Origin: Enterovibrio nigricans DSM 22720
GTDB taxonomy: Bacteria > Pseudomonadota > Gammaproteobacteria > Enterobacterales > Vibrionaceae
DNA length: 64,000 bases
Direction: 5' to 3'
Assembly: GCF_900167155.1 (NCBI RefSeq)
Contig: NZ_FUXU01000004.1
Coordinates: forward strand, 62,001 to 126,000
Positions 62,174 through 64,000 of this stretch are shown here, one piece after another. Below the pieces are notes generated by a model, which was given only the letters and a program-made list of their open reading frames with translations, ran no database searches and was not told the origin of the DNA. Every line of letters begins with the position of its first letter. Position 1 is the stretch's first letter. The position numbers were made by a program, and so were the translations under genes.

Positions 62174-63121
62174 ATGACACAGAAAGAATCGGTTCAACAA
62201 TTGGATGACCGTACCGATTTGACGCTACGAAGCGTCGATCTTAATTTGATCACTGTTTTTGACGCAGTGATGCAAGAACAAAACATTACACGAGCAGCAC
62301 AGAGTCTAGGAATGTCGCAGCCTGCGGTCAGTAATGCTGTGTCTCGTTTGAAAGTGATGTTCAATGATGAGTTATTCGTGCGCAATGGCCGTGGCATTAA
62401 GCCAACCCAACGTGCTCGTCAGTTATTTGGTCCTATTCGCCAAGCCATTCAATTGATCAAGAATGAATTGCCTACCTCTATTTTCGTTCCAGAAACCAGC
62501 ACTCGTACATTCAGACTGGCAATTTGCAGCCCATCTGATATGCGTTTCGCGCCTCAAATTCTAAATACCATCAATCAGTTGGCGCCAAGTGTCAAAGTGC
62601 AGGTGGAAACCGAATTTAACCGAGATATCGCCAATAAGCTTCGGTATCAGGAAGTCGACTTTGTTGTGGACTACCTTCATTTCGGCGAAAGTGGGTTTTG
62701 CAGTACGGAAATGTTCAATGATGAACTTGTGGTCGTTGCCAATAAGCATCACCCAAGATTGGGCGATGCAATAACAGCAAAAGAATTACAGAATGAAGCC
62801 CACGCGGTACTTAAACGTAACGGTGAGATGCAAGGTTACGCCGAGGTGCTTTATCGTGATGGACGTTACCGCGAAGCCTATCAGGGCGTAAGTCTGAGTA
62901 ATATCTTGTATGTCGTCAGCCAATCTGCGCTGATTGCGGTCGCCCCGCGTTGGATGGTGGAAAGCGGACAATACCGCGAAAACCTGAAAACGTTGCCACT
63001 GCCAAGCGAGAATAATCGTATTAGTGGGTACCTCAGCTGGCATGCCTCCGCAGAAAAAGACAAGGGTCACCTTTGGATGCGTGATCAACTGTTGTCAATA
63101 TGTGGAAACTCCTTGGTGTAA
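62174..63121 (+). CDS. leuO: LysR-type global regulator LeuO
   Basis: 315 residues. N-terminal LysR helix-turn-helix at about 18-78 (LRSVDLNLITVFDAVMQEQNITRAAQSLGMSQPAVSNAVSRLK), then LFVRNGRGIKPTQRA and a C-terminal co-inducer domain. In Enterobacteria and Vibrio LeuO regulates many genes, often as an antagonist of H-NS; in V. cholerae it is under ToxR control. It lies 7.7 kb from leuA here. A terminator follows. Confidence 0.95.
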   Translation: MTQKESVQQLDDRTDLTLRSVDLNLITVFDAVMQEQNITRAAQSLGMSQPAVSNAVSRLKVMFNDELFVRNGRGIKPTQRARQLFGPIRQAIQLIKNELPTSIFVPETSTRTFRLAICSPSDMRFAPQILNTINQLAPSVKVQVETEFNRDIANKLRYQEVDFVVDYLHFGESGFCSTEMFNDELVVVANKHHPRLGDAITAKELQNEAHAVLKRNGEMQGYAEVLYRDGRYREAYQGVSLSNILYVVSQSALIAVAPRWMVESGQYRENLKTLPLPSENNRISGYLSWHASAEKDKGHLWMRDQLLSICGNSLV

Positions 63122-63140
63122 TTGTCACCGTTATGTACAC

Positions 63141-63165
63141 AAAGCCAGCGTCTGCTGGCTTTTTT
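63141..63165 (+). terminator. Terminator after leuO
   Basis: Stem aagccagc/gctggctt followed by T-run. Confidence 0.9.
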
Positions 63166-63415
63166 ATGGCTGACGAAAACTCTGATACAGCCTGTTACAA
63201 CTTTTTTTGGTATTGAGAGAACAGGTGTACTCTGAAATGAACGCTGTTCGTTATTTTTTCTGTCTAGATTTTCACCGATGTGTAGTGGCTTCCTCTTGTA
63301 ATTAACTATTGAGTCATTACACTGCGTGAATACTTTGAGCTTACATGTGTTAGCTAAATAATTGTTTGCCCACATAGCGGTTTTGCTGGGGCAAGATGTG
63401 CTGAGAGAGAATTGA

Positions 63416-64000
63416 ATGGCGCTGGAATTTCATATCGTTAACCGTATTCGCGAGCAAGTAAAGGCGCGGGGTGACAAGACTGCACTGCGTTTTCAAACCG
63501 GCAACGGTTGGGGCGATATTAGCTGGCGTCAGTTCGGTGAGCGTATTGATAGCATTTCACGTGCGATGCTGGTTTCAGGACTGGCAGTACAAGATAAAAT
63601 AGGTATTTTTTCGAACAACTGTGCAGAGTGGACAATCGCAGATATCGCTGCGTTGCAAGTCCGCTGTGTGCCGGTGCCTATCTATCCAACCAATACGGCA
63701 GATCAAGCCGCATATATTCTGAATGATGCAGGCGTGCGCATTTTGTTTGTCGGCGATCAAGCGCAAGCAGATGCGGCAATGTCTATTGCAGGCAAAGTGC
63801 CATCACTGGAAAAAATCGTGAGCTTTAATGAAACGGTTGATTTTGGTGATAACGAGATGGGAATGAGCTGGAATACGTTCCAGCAATTGGGCAACGAAAA
63901 CGTCGATCCAGAAATGCACCTGCGCATCTCTCAGGCTGCGATGGACAACCTGATGACTCTGATCTATACCTCTGGCACCACCGGTGAGCCGAAAGGCGTA
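63416..64000 (+). CDS. AMP-binding long-chain acyl-CoA synthetase (3' end cut by window)
   Basis: 195 codons visible of what is normally about 600. Starts MALEFHIVNRIREQVKARGD after gagagaga. The AMP-binding P-loop LIYTSGTTGEPKGV is at the extreme end of the window. This looks like the FAA1-type long-chain acyl-CoA synthetase rather than FadD proper. It activates fatty acids with ATP and CoA. Confidence 0.9.
   Translation, partial: MALEFHIVNRIREQVKARGDKTALRFQTGNGWGDISWRQFGERIDSISRAMLVSGLAVQDKIGIFSNNCAEWTIADIAALQVRCVPVPIYPTNTADQAAYILNDAGVRILFVGDQAQADAAMSIAGKVPSLEKIVSFNETVDFGDNEMGMSWNTFQQLGNENVDPEMHLRISQAAMDNLMTLIYTSGTTGEPKGV

Noticed and set aside
63122-63415. Possible gene or small RNA after leuO
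   Set aside because: Apart from the terminator, no open frame with a ribosome-binding site and no clear second hairpin with T-run was seen.

Overview
The window is a 64 kb stretch of housekeeping-rich chromosome from a gammaproteobacterium. Gene order and protein sequences point to Vibrionaceae (large chromosome). Base composition is near 50% G+C, which with the gene set is compatible with a Vibrio/Grimontia/Enterovibrio/Photobacterium-type genome; I cannot fix the genus from sequence alone. I see no rRNA, tRNA, insertion sequence, prophage or CRISPR array. Both ends cut through genes: cysN at the left and an acyl-CoA synthetase at the right.

Layout. (1) 1-3.7 kb: sulfate activation operon cysN-SLC13 permease-cysC. 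(2) 3.8-16 kb: TIGR03899-type protein, a 29-codon membrane sORF, then a block with the same neighbours as in E. coli: ytfJ, ytfK, msrA, tamA-tamB, fbp, mpl, plus ubiX. (3) 16-19 kb: a fused TRAP permease with a UspA-type protein but no solute-binding protein beside it. (4) 19.6-27.4 kb: argR/mdh divergent pair, a DUF3313 lipoprotein, ispB, rplU-rpmA, obgE (cgtA), yjjP-yjjB exporter, folA. (5) 27.4-41.7 kb: the lptD-surA-pdxA-rsmA-apaG-apaH cluster (minus strand), djlA, a 2-hydroxyacid dehydrogenase, rluA, rapA, and a PIN-PhoH ATPase. (6) 41.7-49.7 kb: two GGDEF proteins (one with a degenerate GGGEF site), the thiBPQ thiamine importer under a TPP riboswitch, and two secreted proteins (DUF547, DUF4344 metallopeptidase). 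(7) 49.7-64 kb: leuABCD with a complete attenuation leader, a TetR-MFP-RND efflux operon, a PAP2 phosphatase, an MJ1255/VC2487-family glycosyltransferase, leuO, and the start of an acyl-CoA synthetase.

Themes. Outer-membrane biogenesis is well represented (tamAB, lptD, surA, mpl), as are RNA and ribosome factors (rplU, rpmA, obgE, rsmA, rluA, rapA) and amino-acid and cofactor supply (leu, thi, pdxA, folA, cys). The most noteworthy observations are: a T8 tract that breaks the TetR regulator next to its own 19-bp palindromic operator and efflux genes; a compact leu attenuator in which the last codons of the leader peptide also form the antiterminator arm; a sensor-type GGDEF protein with a mutated active site; two unlisted small ORFs with good ribosome-binding sites (4811-4900 and 19533-19592); a UUCG-capped hairpin between the TRAP permease and usp genes; and several perfect inverted repeats in intergenic DNA. 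I found nothing that resembles a large unknown multigene system.
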